Shown: positions 27,446-35,239 of the stretch, one piece after another
Layout: the number at the start of each line of letters is the position of its first letter
Numbering within the stretch: the first letter of the stretch is position 1
Assembly: GCA_023265455.1 (NCBI GenBank)
Contig: JAHFTQ010000004.1
Location: 105,553 to 169,552 of the forward strand
From: Parachlamydiales bacterium
Lineage (GTDB): Bacteria; Chlamydiota; Chlamydiia; Chlamydiales; Rhabdochlamydiaceae
DNA: 64,000 nt
Direction: 5' to 3'
Made by a program: the position numbers and the translations under genes
The notes under the pieces: generated by a model
Told to the model about the DNA's origin: nothing
The model's database searches: none
What the model saw: the letters and a program-made list of their open reading frames with translations, nothing else

Positions 27446-29041
27446 TCAGCCAAGCAGTGCTGCCAACGATTCGCATGTCGGAGTCGCACCGACAAAGCCC
27501 GGGAAGGTTTCTGTCACAGGAGCAGCTTTGAGGGTGCTCGAGGATCTTTTGGCCCGGAAATGCGCTGCAAGCGCTGCTGATATTTTCCTACTTAAGTCCC
27601 GCCACTGATTCCATACGTGCTTGCCCCGATTCCTTACAGGTAGGGACAAGGCGACATGAGAATCTTTGCCATCTGGGATCTTATCCAGATGGCGCGGTAC
27701 TTTTTCAGAAAGATTTAAAGATCTGCGGCCTATACATAAGGCCGCTGCGTGATGAATAGAGAGGCCGTACCTTACGGCAAACTTCACCCTGCCGATGACG
27801 GAGGTAAAGGCAGGATTGACCTGTTTAACTTCAATCTGTTTGCTAAAGGCGCGAGATTTTAAATGTGTAAGGATGGCTTGATAGGAAAAAGAAGACAGTT
27901 TGCGAGATTGTGAAGGTGAGCAGGTTTCTCGAAGAGATTGCTTTTTCTTTTGAAAGTCGAGGTCTTCAAGGATAAGAGGCTTTAGGGCTTGCTCTGCTTG
28001 GCCAACCACCTGGGCGCAGGCATCTCCGATGAGCGCCAGAGATTGTTCTTTGGTCTTTCCGTAAAGGTTTAGGGGGATCGTTTTTTTTGCAATAGGATTG
28101 CCAAAGCGATCGGTTTCAACAACAGCCAGGTGATCAGTGTTGATGTCTACACCGATGACGCCTTTGTCTTTATGGGTTTTCCACTGGGGAGTGGGAAGTG
28201 AAGTACTGACAAAGAGACGCCATCCCTTTTTGTCGTGTTTAAAACGAAAGGTTAAGGCTTGTCCATGGTTGATGTAGTTAGGATCTTTGGCTCCAGCCAA
28301 AAGCTGTCTTTGCCTACAATCCTCTAGGCTTGTCAGAATTTCCTGATGTCCATAGGAAAAAAAGAGATGGGATATTGTGAGATGTTTGCCAAATTTGTCT
28401 TGAAGGGCATTTGGTAGACGGATGCGTAGGGTTAGGCGATTGTCTTCTTCTAGGCTGGCAGTGCAGGTTTGATTGCCGGAGGTTTCATCTCTAGAGCCCA
28501 GAAAAAAAATCTCAGATGTTCTTGCATGCCTCCAGGACTCAAGCCACTCTTCATGGATTTTATAGGCCTCTAAGTCAAATTGAGCGTGGAACAATTTTTT
28601 AGAGCCAAAACAAAGGGAAATTTTGTCCTGTTCCTGATCTTTGACAAGTTGTTCTAGTCGCTGCTGTAATTTGTGCAGTCGTCGTTTTTTCTGATGCGCT
28701 AATAATGAAAGGAGGGGCTTTTTCTGAACTTTGGAAATTTTTGTCTCCAATGCTGTGATCTGCTCTTTTAGATCAGAGATTTGTATTTTACGCAGTTCTT
28801 TGATGGAGGCGATTTTCCCCTCAACTTTCACACGGATGGCGTTAAATTGCCGCGCGGTGATGCCGTATTTGACGAGGTAAGAGGATTTGAGTTCGCTGAC
28901 GGTTTTTCCCTTACTAATATCGGCAAGGAGGCCATGTTCAATATGCGCAAAGAGTTCGGCACATGCCTGGAAGGCCTCTTGAGCTAGGGGGTCGAGAGAA
29001 AGGCGTGTTTGGTAGGTTCTCTTGTTTGAGTCTTGCATCAT
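27446..29041 (-). CDS. tnpB: TnpB-related protein of an IS607-type element, lacking a zinc ribbon
   Basis: TnpB proteins are RNA-guided RuvC-like nucleases encoded by IS200/IS605 and IS607 transposons. This 531-residue form has a coiled-coil region (about 85-140). RuvC-I is GVDINTDHLAVVETD (Asp299), and RuvC-II is LILEDLDF (Glu359). Where ordinary TnpB has a four-cysteine zinc ribbon and a RuvC-III Asp, it instead has SVIGRVKFAVRYGLSIHHAA, with histidines near 430. That fits the family annotated as TnpB-related accessory protein. It overlaps tnpA in an ATGA. Whether it cuts DNA is uncertain. Confidence 0.85.
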   Translation of the reverse strand: MMQDSNKRTYQTRLSLDPLAQEAFQACAELFAHIEHGLLADISKGKTVSELKSSYLVKYGITARQFNAIRVKVEGKIASIKELRKIQISDLKEQITALETKISKVQKKPLLSLLAHQKKRRLHKLQQRLEQLVKDQEQDKISLCFGSKKLFHAQFDLEAYKIHEEWLESWRHARTSEIFFLGSRDETSGNQTCTASLEEDNRLTLRIRLPNALQDKFGKHLTISHLFFSYGHQEILTSLEDCRQRQLLAGAKDPNYINHGQALTFRFKHDKKGWRLFVSTSLPTPQWKTHKDKGVIGVDINTDHLAVVETDRFGNPIAKKTIPLNLYGKTKEQSLALIGDACAQVVGQAEQALKPLILEDLDFQKKKQSLRETCSPSQSRKLSSFSYQAILTHLKSRAFSKQIEVKQVNPAFTSVIGRVKFAVRYGLSIHHAAALCIGRRSLNLSEKVPRHLDKIPDGKDSHVALSLPVRNRGKHVWNQWRDLSRKISAALAAHFRAKRSSSTLKAAPVTETFPGFVGATPTCESLAALLG

Positions 29042-29649
29042 AGGGTTGCAGCCGCCTCTTTTAGCGCTTCGAGAACTTTTTGGTTTTTACGGCTTCTCGC
29101 TCCGTATAATCTTGCGGAAAAGACTGTAATTATTTCAAGTACGTCTTGAACAAGATCATCTTCAAAGCTGGCGCTTTCGGTCTTATTAATGATGACAACT
29201 TCGATCCCAAATTGCTCGCAGAGGGAAAATATCAATTCTGCTCCGAAACGGAGGAGACGATCTTTATGTGTCAGGACAAGTCGGTGGGTCCTGCCGGAGC
29301 AAATGCTTTGTATGAGCTTGCGAAGTCCTCGCTTTTGGTAGTTGAGACCTGAGCCCAGATCCTGGATGATTTCATAAGTCCAGCCGTTCGTTGCACAAAA
29401 AGACTGCAGAACATCTGATTGCCGTGTTAGATCGTTTTTTTGATCATGACTTGAAACTCGGGCATACGCAACTGTGTTTTTTTGGAGAGTTTGTGCTCTG
29501 GGAAGAAGACCGAGGATCTTTGCCAAATCATAACGGCGGTGTCCCCTTGGTGTTCGCTCTGCAATAATTTTGCCTTTGGCTTCCCACCGACGCAGTGTAT
29601 CCCTGCACACGCCTAATTCCTTCGCGATTTTTCCAATGCTGGCTTTCAT
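29038..29649 (-). CDS. tnpA: IS607-family serine recombinase (transposase)
   Basis: It has an N-terminal MerR-like helix-turn-helix (IGKIAKELGVCRDTLRRWEA, residues 5-24) and a serine-recombinase catalytic domain. The nucleophile is in AYARVSSHDQKNDLTRQ, most likely Ser66. Arginine residues of the active site are seen in HKDRLLRFG. The 203 residues are normal for the family. IS607 TnpA moves DNA through a circular intermediate with little target specificity. It is coupled to the tnpB downstream. Confidence 0.93.
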   Translation of the reverse strand: MKASIGKIAKELGVCRDTLRRWEAKGKIIAERTPRGHRRYDLAKILGLLPRAQTLQKNTVAYARVSSHDQKNDLTRQSDVLQSFCATNGWTYEIIQDLGSGLNYQKRGLRKLIQSICSGRTHRLVLTHKDRLLRFGAELIFSLCEQFGIEVVIINKTESASFEDDLVQDVLEIITVFSARLYGARSRKNQKVLEALKEAAATL

Positions 29650-29771
29650 GGGAATAAAATATATGAATTTTACATATATTAGTAAATATTTTCTTAGATT
29701 TTATGTTGCAGCTGACAACCCCTCCTCAACCATTTTTCTCAAACGCACTCTTGCTGCACGATCCGATTTTC

Positions 29772-30713
29772 CTATGTAGACTCGAATACCGTCGCAGCGA
29801 TCTGTAAATCCTGAACCGCCACTCCCGTCAGATCGGCTAGGGTGATTTCAGATTCTCCAGTTCTTCGTAGTTTGCTGTCTCGAATCGCATCTCCGAGCTC
29901 AATCAATTGTTCCTCTCGGATCAAGCTTGCTTTCACGGCATGGGAAGAATCGCCAAAAAGCGCACACTGACTTCGGCTATCCACGATCACCTTGTGGGCT
30001 TTGGCAAAGATTTTCGGATCGAGCTCCTGCTTGCCAACATCATCGGCTCCCATGGCTGTAATGTGCGTTCCAGGCCGAATTTGATGGGCCCAGAGAAGTG
30101 GGTGGCTAGAAGCCGTCGTTGTCACGATCAAATTACACTCTGCCGCGAGTTGATCGATGCTGGTGGCTATCTCACAACTCCACTCGCTCAAGTCGGAATG
30201 AGAGATCAGCGTTTTTGCTTTTGATGCGTCGCGGCCCCAGACCAAAGCTTTTCGGCAGCTTGTTGCAAACGAAAGCAGCTTCAGCTGATACAGTGCTTGT
30301 GCACCTGTCCCAATGATCCCAACGCAAGAGACGTTTTTAGGCGCTAAATACTTGGCTGCGATGCACCCGGCTGCCGCTGTGCGCATGTCTGTCAAATATC
30401 CCTCGTCTTGAAGCAAACAGAGAGGGATTCCATTCTCTTTGTCAAAGAGGAGCATAAGGCCGTTCCCTGAGGGAAATCCCTGCTTGGGATTGTCATAGAA
30501 TCCCGAAGCAATTTTCACGACGTAGTATTTGCCTTTTTTCGCATAACCGTATTTGATGTGGCAGTCTCCAGGCGGGTGCTCGAAATGTAAAGAAGCTACA
30601 GGAGGAATCACTGTTTCTCCTCGGCTGTACGCAATGAAGCCCTCTTCGATTGCCTTTAACATGCCAGGGACAGAAAGGAGCCTTTCAATTTGCTGTCTGG
30701 AAAGGATTTTCAT
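29772..30713 (-). CDS. Ornithine cyclodeaminase/mu-crystallin family enzyme (possible imine reductase)
   Basis: This NAD(P)-dependent family includes ornithine cyclodeaminase, alanine dehydrogenase and iminosuccinate reductase. I take the ATG at 30713 (MKILSRQQIERLL); the frame extends further but family members start here. The Rossmann motif is GIIGTGAQALYQLK, and the region LTDMRTAAAGCIAAKYLAP is typical. The 313 residues are full length. It overlaps the dehydratase gene in an ATGA and ends the operon at 33388-29772. The exact substrate cannot be read from the sequence; see the finding on hydroxyaspartate. Confidence 0.8.
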   Translation of the reverse strand: MKILSRQQIERLLSVPGMLKAIEEGFIAYSRGETVIPPVASLHFEHPPGDCHIKYGYAKKGKYYVVKIASGFYDNPKQGFPSGNGLMLLFDKENGIPLCLLQDEGYLTDMRTAAAGCIAAKYLAPKNVSCVGIIGTGAQALYQLKLLSFATSCRKALVWGRDASKAKTLISHSDLSEWSCEIATSIDQLAAECNLIVTTTASSHPLLWAHQIRPGTHITAMGADDVGKQELDPKIFAKAHKVIVDSRSQCALFGDSSHAVKASLIREEQLIELGDAIRDSKLRRTGESEITLADLTGVAVQDLQIAATVFEST

Positions 30714-31666
30714 CTTGCGCTCCCTACGAGTTCTCGCACAGTTGCGTAGCTGACATTTCTTCCTGTGAGCACGATGACAGTAGGGCCAGTAGGGTGCAGA
30801 TGTCCGTACAGACAACTGGCTAACGCGACAGCTGCAGAAGGCTCGATCAAGTATTGGTGGTGTTCCAAGAGCCAGCAAACGGCTTGTCTGAGTTCTTGTT
30901 CGGAGATGAGGGCGATTTTGTCGACCCGAGTCTTTAAAATCTCAAAACAGTTTGCTCCCAGTCCACCTTCAAGCCCTCCTGCAAGTGTATCAATGGAAGG
31001 CATGTACGTCATCGGTTTATTCTTCTCGAGAGAAAGCTTGAGAGCTGGACACTCCGCAAGCTGACAGATGAGCGTTTGTGCTCGAGGATTGTGTGTCTTT
31101 GCGTACCAGGAAAAACCGGCTGATAATCCTCCTCCTCCAATAGGTAAAACAAAGTGTGTTGCATCGGGCACCTGAGCTATTACTTCGACTGCCAACGTAC
31201 CTCCATTGGCTGCCATAATTTTTTCATCGTCAAAGGCGGAGATCAATGGGATCTGGAGCTTTTTGGCTTCTTGTTCTGCCCATGCCAGGGTATCATCGTA
31301 GCCGACAAATTCTGATTTCTTCACGTGAGCTCCGAGAGCGACGAGCTTGTCGTATTTGGCTTGATCCACGCTCTTCGGTACAAAGACTGTGCAAGGCACC
31401 TGCAATTCTTTCCCTGCATAGGCGACTCCCAGGCCGTGGTTTCCTGCAGAGCAAGCAGCTACGCCTCGCTTTTTTTCTGTCGCATTGAGAGTAGACAAGT
31501 AGAAAAAGCCTCCACGGACTTTGAAAGAGCCTGTGAGCTGTAGGCATTCCAGCTTCAAGTAGACTGGCTGCCCTACGAGCTTTGAAAGCTTGGGCGAGAA
31601 CTCAACTGGAGTCTTTCGAATTTTTCCTTCGAGGAATTTCGTGGCTTGTTCAATGAGGTGTTGCAT
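30710..31666 (-). CDS. PLP-dependent threonine dehydratase-like ammonia-lyase
   Basis: This fold-type II PLP enzyme would deaminate threonine, serine or 3-hydroxyaspartate. The PLP-binding lysine is in LTGSFKVRGGFFYL, and the phosphate-binding glycine loop in PIGGGGLSAG. It lacks the C-terminal ACT regulatory domain of biosynthetic IlvA, so it is the catabolic type. I take ATG at 31666 (MQHLIEQATKFLEGKIRKTP), which reduces the overlap with the aminotransferase to 17 bases. It is coupled to the cyclodeaminase-like gene by an ATGA. Confidence 0.82.
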   Translation of the reverse strand: MQHLIEQATKFLEGKIRKTPVEFSPKLSKLVGQPVYLKLECLQLTGSFKVRGGFFYLSTLNATEKKRGVAACSAGNHGLGVAYAGKELQVPCTVFVPKSVDQAKYDKLVALGAHVKKSEFVGYDDTLAWAEQEAKKLQIPLISAFDDEKIMAANGGTLAVEVIAQVPDATHFVLPIGGGGLSAGFSWYAKTHNPRAQTLICQLAECPALKLSLEKNKPMTYMPSIDTLAGGLEGGLGANCFEILKTRVDKIALISEQELRQAVCWLLEHHQYLIEPSAAVALASCLYGHLHPTGPTVIVLTGRNVSYATVRELVGSAR

Positions 31667-32789
31667 AGCGGCGTCCTTGGGCTTGGAGATAGGTTTCAAA
31701 ACGTTTCAAAATTTCTGGCATGTTTTTCTTGCCAAATCCAATCCGGAAAAAGTTGTCTGAGAGATCAAACACAGAGCCAGGCATGATCAAAACTCCTTCG
31801 GAGCGAACCAAGTCTTCAGCAAAATCCTCCACGGATACAGGCAATAAAAGCTTCAATACAGCCATGGTTCCACCCTGAGGACGAACCCAAGACACGTACT
31901 GTTTGTTCCGTTTCATGAATGCCTCTAGGATGTGTAGATTTTGCAGAAGAATTTCTCGATTGCGCTGGAGAATTTTCTCCTTTGCCCGAAGAGCCATGAT
32001 GGCTAAAATCTCGCTGGGAGCGCTGTTGCAGATGGAGGTGTACAACTTATAAGCGCCCACCTCAGACAAGAATGCGGTATCCAAAGTGGCAAGCCACCCG
32101 ATGCGAAGCCCTGCGAGTCCAAACGATTTTGTCATCACATTGAGGGAAATCCCTTTCTCATAGGCATCGGCAATCGAGGGCATTCGCAGGGATTCATCCA
32201 CTTCCAAATACCGATACACCTCGTCGCAGAAAATATAGGCTCCACTCTTTCGAGCCAAGGCAACCAATCCTTCCACGACTTTTTTCTCTAAGATAGTTCC
32301 TGTGGGGTTGTGAGGGTAGTTGAGGACAAGAAGCTTTGTATTGGGCTGAAACGCCTTGCGTACTTCGTCGAGATCCAAATTCCATTGATCCTCAGACTTC
32401 AATTGGATTGCCGTTATTTTGGCTCCAAATGTCTCAGCAAGTGTCGAGAGTGACTGATAGCAAGGATCGATCACGATCACATGATCACCAGGTTCAATTA
32501 GAACTCGCATTGTACAGTAAATTCCCTCTTCCGCTCCCGCAAAGGTGAGCACCTGCTCTGCATTGAGCGAGGTATACAAACGGGCGATCTCCTTGCGAAG
32601 GAGGGGATGCCCTGGTGACTCGGTGTAGCCGAGATTGAGAGATTCCCAGAGCTTCAGGGAATCTGGATCAGCAAGGGTTAACAATTGCTGTAACTCCCAA
32701 GTTTCAGCATCTGAGCAGCAAAGCAGGTAGGGAGCAGTGAATTCGTATTTTTTCCAAAACTCTTCCAGTTTAAAAGGGGGAATCCTCAT
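31650..32789 (-). CDS. Class I/II aminotransferase (PLP fold type I)
   Basis: It transfers amino groups between an amino acid and a 2-oxoacid. The PLP lysine lies in NVMTKSFGLAGLRIGWL. NYPHNPTGT is the conserved Asn-containing loop, and IFCDEVYRYLEVD holds the Asp/Tyr pair. At 379 residues it is full length. The start codon overlaps the regulator's stop in an ATGA, so regulator, aminotransferase, dehydratase and cyclodeaminase are one tightly coupled transcript. The amino acid handled is unknown. Confidence 0.87.
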   Translation of the reverse strand: MRIPPFKLEEFWKKYEFTAPYLLCCSDAETWELQQLLTLADPDSLKLWESLNLGYTESPGHPLLRKEIARLYTSLNAEQVLTFAGAEEGIYCTMRVLIEPGDHVIVIDPCYQSLSTLAETFGAKITAIQLKSEDQWNLDLDEVRKAFQPNTKLLVLNYPHNPTGTILEKKVVEGLVALARKSGAYIFCDEVYRYLEVDESLRMPSIADAYEKGISLNVMTKSFGLAGLRIGWLATLDTAFLSEVGAYKLYTSICNSAPSEILAIMALRAKEKILQRNREILLQNLHILEAFMKRNKQYVSWVRPQGGTMAVLKLLLPVSVEDFAEDLVRSEGVLIMPGSVFDLSDNFFRIGFGKKNMPEILKRFETYLQAQGRRYATPH

Positions 32790-33388
32790 GTTTTTTCCTT
32801 TAGGTAGTTGTATACAGTCGCTCGAGAAATCTGCAGCACATCGGCGACATAAGAGGCTGCATTTTTCGTCTCAAAGGCGCCTTCTTTCTTCAGCTCGAGC
32901 AAAAGCCTTTGCTTTTCCGCTCGATCGAGAGACTCTAGGCATAAGCCAAGGTTTTTGAGGTACGTGGTTACATAAACATTGATTCTCTCTCTCCAATCAT
33001 TTTTGAAGAGAAAATCAGGCTGCTGTACTTTTGACTCGATTAAGCCAAGAAGAAGCTCGTGCATTTGTTCCCATTTTGAGATGTCGAGATTGATGCACAA
33101 GAGTCCGATCGGTTTCCCAGATCGATTTCTCAATACAGCGGAAACGGACTTCATTTTTCTCCCATCCCAGTTGATCTTGAAATAGGGAGGGAACACCTCT
33201 TGGGAGTCTGACAGCTTTTCCATTTCATCGAGAAGTGACTCGTCCCCGATTTTTCGCTTTGAGAGATTGTTGAAAATAGCTCCCACGCACTTTGTCTTGA
33301 AATCATGGATCACCACCTCCGCATGAGGAAAAAGGAGCAGACTGACGGCTTCAGCAATGGGCTTATATGGCTCTAGCTCAGACGGCAT
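32786..33388 (-). CDS. DauR/YheO-type transcriptional regulator (PAS-like + HTH)
   Basis: The N-terminal half (YKPIAEAVSLLLFPHAEVVIHDF onward, about 7-115) matches the YheO-like PAS domain. The C-terminal part (RLLLELKKEGAFETKNAASY, then VADVLQISRATVYNYLKEK) is the HTH_22 helix-turn-helix. In the family's characterised member, DauR, it controls D-arginine catabolism. Here it is the first gene of an amino-acid operon, and an AT-rich array of AGTCTAT half-sites lies just upstream at 33409-33447, so autoregulation is likely. Confidence 0.85.
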   Translation of the reverse strand: MPSELEPYKPIAEAVSLLLFPHAEVVIHDFKTKCVGAIFNNLSKRKIGDESLLDEMEKLSDSQEVFPPYFKINWDGRKMKSVSAVLRNRSGKPIGLLCINLDISKWEQMHELLLGLIESKVQQPDFLFKNDWRERINVYVTTYLKNLGLCLESLDRAEKQRLLLELKKEGAFETKNAASYVADVLQISRATVYNYLKEKT

Positions 33389-33607
33389 GAGTAACTCGCT
33401 TTTTATATAATAGACAGCATAGTCTATTTAAGACTATTTAGTCTATATTTTTTAAGGAGGTCCGTGGTTTTCTGGCACATTTTTGGCACACTTCGGCACA
33501 AATCTCGGCAGCGCTTGAAAGCGGTCGGCAACAAATCAAAAAGTTCTAAACATTTAAACTGGTTGCTGTTAGAGTTTGTGGAGTGTTGTAGAGTGTGGTG
33601 ATGGGCA
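33389..33607. other. Non-coding junction before repeat copy B
   Basis: Apart from the operator, this 219-base stretch holds GGCACA/GGCACAC/GGCACAA repeats near 33475-33503 and no reading frame I can support. Such short direct repeats near an integration site can be recombinase arm sites or remnants of an integrase gene's end. That is a guess. Confidence 0.3.
33409..33447 (-). promoter_or_regulatory. Probable operator: repeated ATAGTCT/AGACTAT half-sites before the regulator gene
   Basis: ATAGTCT and AGACTAT form a palindrome at 33419-33437 with a 5-base centre. A further TAGTCTAT half-site lies at 33439-33446 and an AATAGAC at 33409-33415. On the minus strand TATTATA reads as a -10-like box within the array, so bound regulator would overlap the promoter. 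Confidence 0.6.
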
Positions 33608-33786
33608 GGACTTAAAATCCCCTCCGTTAATAGCGGGTGCAGGTTCGAGTCCTGTTCCGAGCAAATTTTGAAAAAATTTGAGACGAAAACGAGCCAACAA
33701 TTTGGCTCGTGTCAGGTCTCGAAGTGAAGTGCGCTTGCGCACGAACCGGCTCCCGTGGGCATCCGGGAGGAGTCCTGTTCCGAGCA
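33608..33786 (+). repeat. tRNA-tail repeat, copy B, with 57 bases of tRNA-Leu 3' part
   Basis: From 33608 the sequence matches tRNA-Leu from the anticodon arm to the 3' end (ends TCCGAGCA at 33664), then the structured unit. Hairpin 1 is ACGAGCCAA/TTGGCTCGT (33689-33710), the outer stem CAGGTCTC/GAGTCCTG (33713-33720, 33770-33777, one mismatch), hairpin 2 GTGCGC/GCGCAC (33729-33742) and hairpin 3 CTCCCG/CGGGAG (33750-33769). It ends in the second TCCGAGCA at 33786. The 5' half of a tRNA is missing, so this is not a tRNA gene. Confidence 0.85.
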
Positions 33787-33843
33787 ATTTTAAAACCAGT
33801 GGCGCTAACCCCCAGGGGGTCAAGGTTTACCTGTGCATTTCCT

Positions 33844-33868
33844 AGCATGATATATTTAGGACTGCCTC
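33844..33868 (+). repeat. Left inverted repeat framing the F-box gene
   Basis: AGCATGATATATTTAGGACT followed by GCCTC matches, in reverse complement, 35085-35110 with about three substitutions and one extra base. The pair frames the gene at 33899-35083 closely, as terminal inverted repeats of a small mobile cassette would. Confidence 0.65.
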
Positions 33869-33898
33869 AAAAGATTCTATTATACTATAATCTTCGCC

Positions 33899-35083
33899 AT
33901 GGTCAATCGCGTCGGTCCAGTCATCGTTAAGAGAGTCCTTGATGCTATATTCCTCCCCATCAGGGATCTTGGCATTCATGTACTCGGTCCTTTGACGAAA
34001 TCTCCACACAAGTTTGTGCGCATTGCATCAAGCATTGCTCTCCTCGCCTGGCTTATATTTGTACTTTTAGCAACCCTCTTCTTTGCAGCTTTTACTTTTG
34101 CGGCAATAGGAGTATTTGTTTTAGTGGCCGTGAGTCCGTGGATGTACAAGGGTTCGATAAAACTGTCCAGCATGATATGCCGTATTCTCAATGTGGGTCC
34201 CCCAAAAATCTCTTCCGACGACATTGCAAAAATTCCTCCTAAAACTACTCTCCTTTGCAAACCTGAACAGTTTGACAAAAAAAATATCCGTGCATCCGAT
34301 GTAAAAGACACCGTCGCATTCGGAACATGCCTAGAGCTCCCTTCCAATCCCGCGCATCTATGTTTGGATACGGAGGAGCTTTTCGTTCAAATTTGCACTT
34401 ATTTACGCCCAACCCATGCCATCAAATTTGCCATGACATCCAAAAGATGTTACGTCCTTCTTCAACACAAATTGGACGACATTCACCCACACCGATATTT
34501 TGAGACCCGGTTTAACTGTAACATTCAAGAACAACTTTTCAAAACCACAACAGCTTTCGATCAATACCTTCTCTACGCCTCTCTATGCAACAGATTCTGC
34601 GCCGCCCCCTTAGGCTACTCTAAAGAGCTCCTCTATGCTAAACCTCACCTCGGTGACAATTTCATCCGCCACCTCATTGAGCAATTAGGACCCTTCACGT
34701 TTTTGTCGATTCCCTATGTTGATAACTTTAATCTCGAGATGAACCCCAAGCATCCCATCGAACGGACTGCCGTTAAACGATACGATATGGAAAAAGGGTA
34801 CGTTACAGAAATGCACCTTCGCCTCAGAGTGAAATTGAAAGATGGGGCTAGTACCGTTCAAGAAATCGCTCAAAGAGATCGTGTTTGGACTTTTTCCAAT
34901 GAAAATGGTTTGTGGCCCAAAGGAAGAGGCATGGAAGAAAAGCATGTCACAGCTCTCATTGCACTCTTTCAAGATCCGACAGGTGTAACCGTTGCCTTTC
35001 CCACTCATTTCGGCATGCAAAACCGACTCGTTCACGCCACACTCGAGCCTCCACTGAGTTCACTGCGCGAGACGGAGCTCTAG
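33899..35083 (+). CDS. F-box-like protein with a bilobed hydrophobic N terminus
   Basis: Residues 43-80 form a long hydrophobic region that can make two adjacent membrane helices, the pattern of chlamydial inclusion-membrane proteins. Residues ~153-195 (LCLDTEELFVQICTYLRPTH, then AIKFAMTSKRCYVLLQHK) match the F-box, which in eukaryotes recruits substrates to SCF ubiquitin ligases through Skp1. The C-terminal ~190 residues have no recognised domain. At 394 residues it is complete. I infer a host-directed effector displayed on the vacuole membrane. Flanking inverted repeats at 33844 and 35085 suggest it moved as a unit. Confidence 0.65.
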   Translation: MVNRVGPVIVKRVLDAIFLPIRDLGIHVLGPLTKSPHKFVRIASSIALLAWLIFVLLATLFFAAFTFAAIGVFVLVAVSPWMYKGSIKLSSMICRILNVGPPKISSDDIAKIPPKTTLLCKPEQFDKKNIRASDVKDTVAFGTCLELPSNPAHLCLDTEELFVQICTYLRPTHAIKFAMTSKRCYVLLQHKLDDIHPHRYFETRFNCNIQEQLFKTTTAFDQYLLYASLCNRFCAAPLGYSKELLYAKPHLGDNFIRHLIEQLGPFTFLSIPYVDNFNLEMNPKHPIERTAVKRYDMEKGYVTEMHLRLRVKLKDGASTVQEIAQRDRVWTFSNENGLWPKGRGMEEKHVTALIALFQDPTGVTVAFPTHFGMQNRLVHATLEPPLSSLRETEL

Positions 35084-35084
35084 G

Positions 35085-35110
35085 GAGGGTAGTCCTAAAC
35101 ATGTCATGCT
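35085..35110 (-). repeat. Right inverted repeat framing the F-box gene
   Basis: GAGGGTAGTCCTAAACATGT followed by CATGCT starts two bases after the F-box stop codon and is the reverse complement of 33844-33868 with a few differences. No target-site duplication is obvious. Confidence 0.65.
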
Positions 35111-35239
35111 GAGTCATAAGAGCCATGGGTAGGAAATGATTTTAACAGTGTCAGGACGCATTTTGGCATCAAATTTTCTTTCTTAAAAATTTATGAAAAT
35201 TGATAATTAATCAAACGCTTAGGATTATAATAGGTCGAA

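Larger units (their letters stand above)
27446..29649 (-). mobile_element. IS607-type insertion sequence (tnpA + tnpB)
   Basis: The two genes, with a serine recombinase followed by a tnpB in an ATGA overlap, are the IS607 arrangement. I could not fix the element's ends. They should lie beyond the genes, within roughly 27325-27445 on the left and 29650-29771 on the right, since the flanking genes end or begin at 27324 and 29772. An AT-rich palindrome (ATATATG/CATATAT, about 29658-29679) precedes tnpA and could be a recombinase or operator site. Confidence 0.8.

Noticed and set aside
30714..30878. N-terminal extension of the cyclodeaminase-like frame
   Set aside because: It lies inside the dehydratase gene, has no family resemblance, and the ATGA overlap at 30713 is the natural start.
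33608..33664. Looks like a second tRNA-Leu
   Set aside because: Only the part from the anticodon arm onward is present; the acceptor 5' strand and D arm are missing, so no cloverleaf can form.
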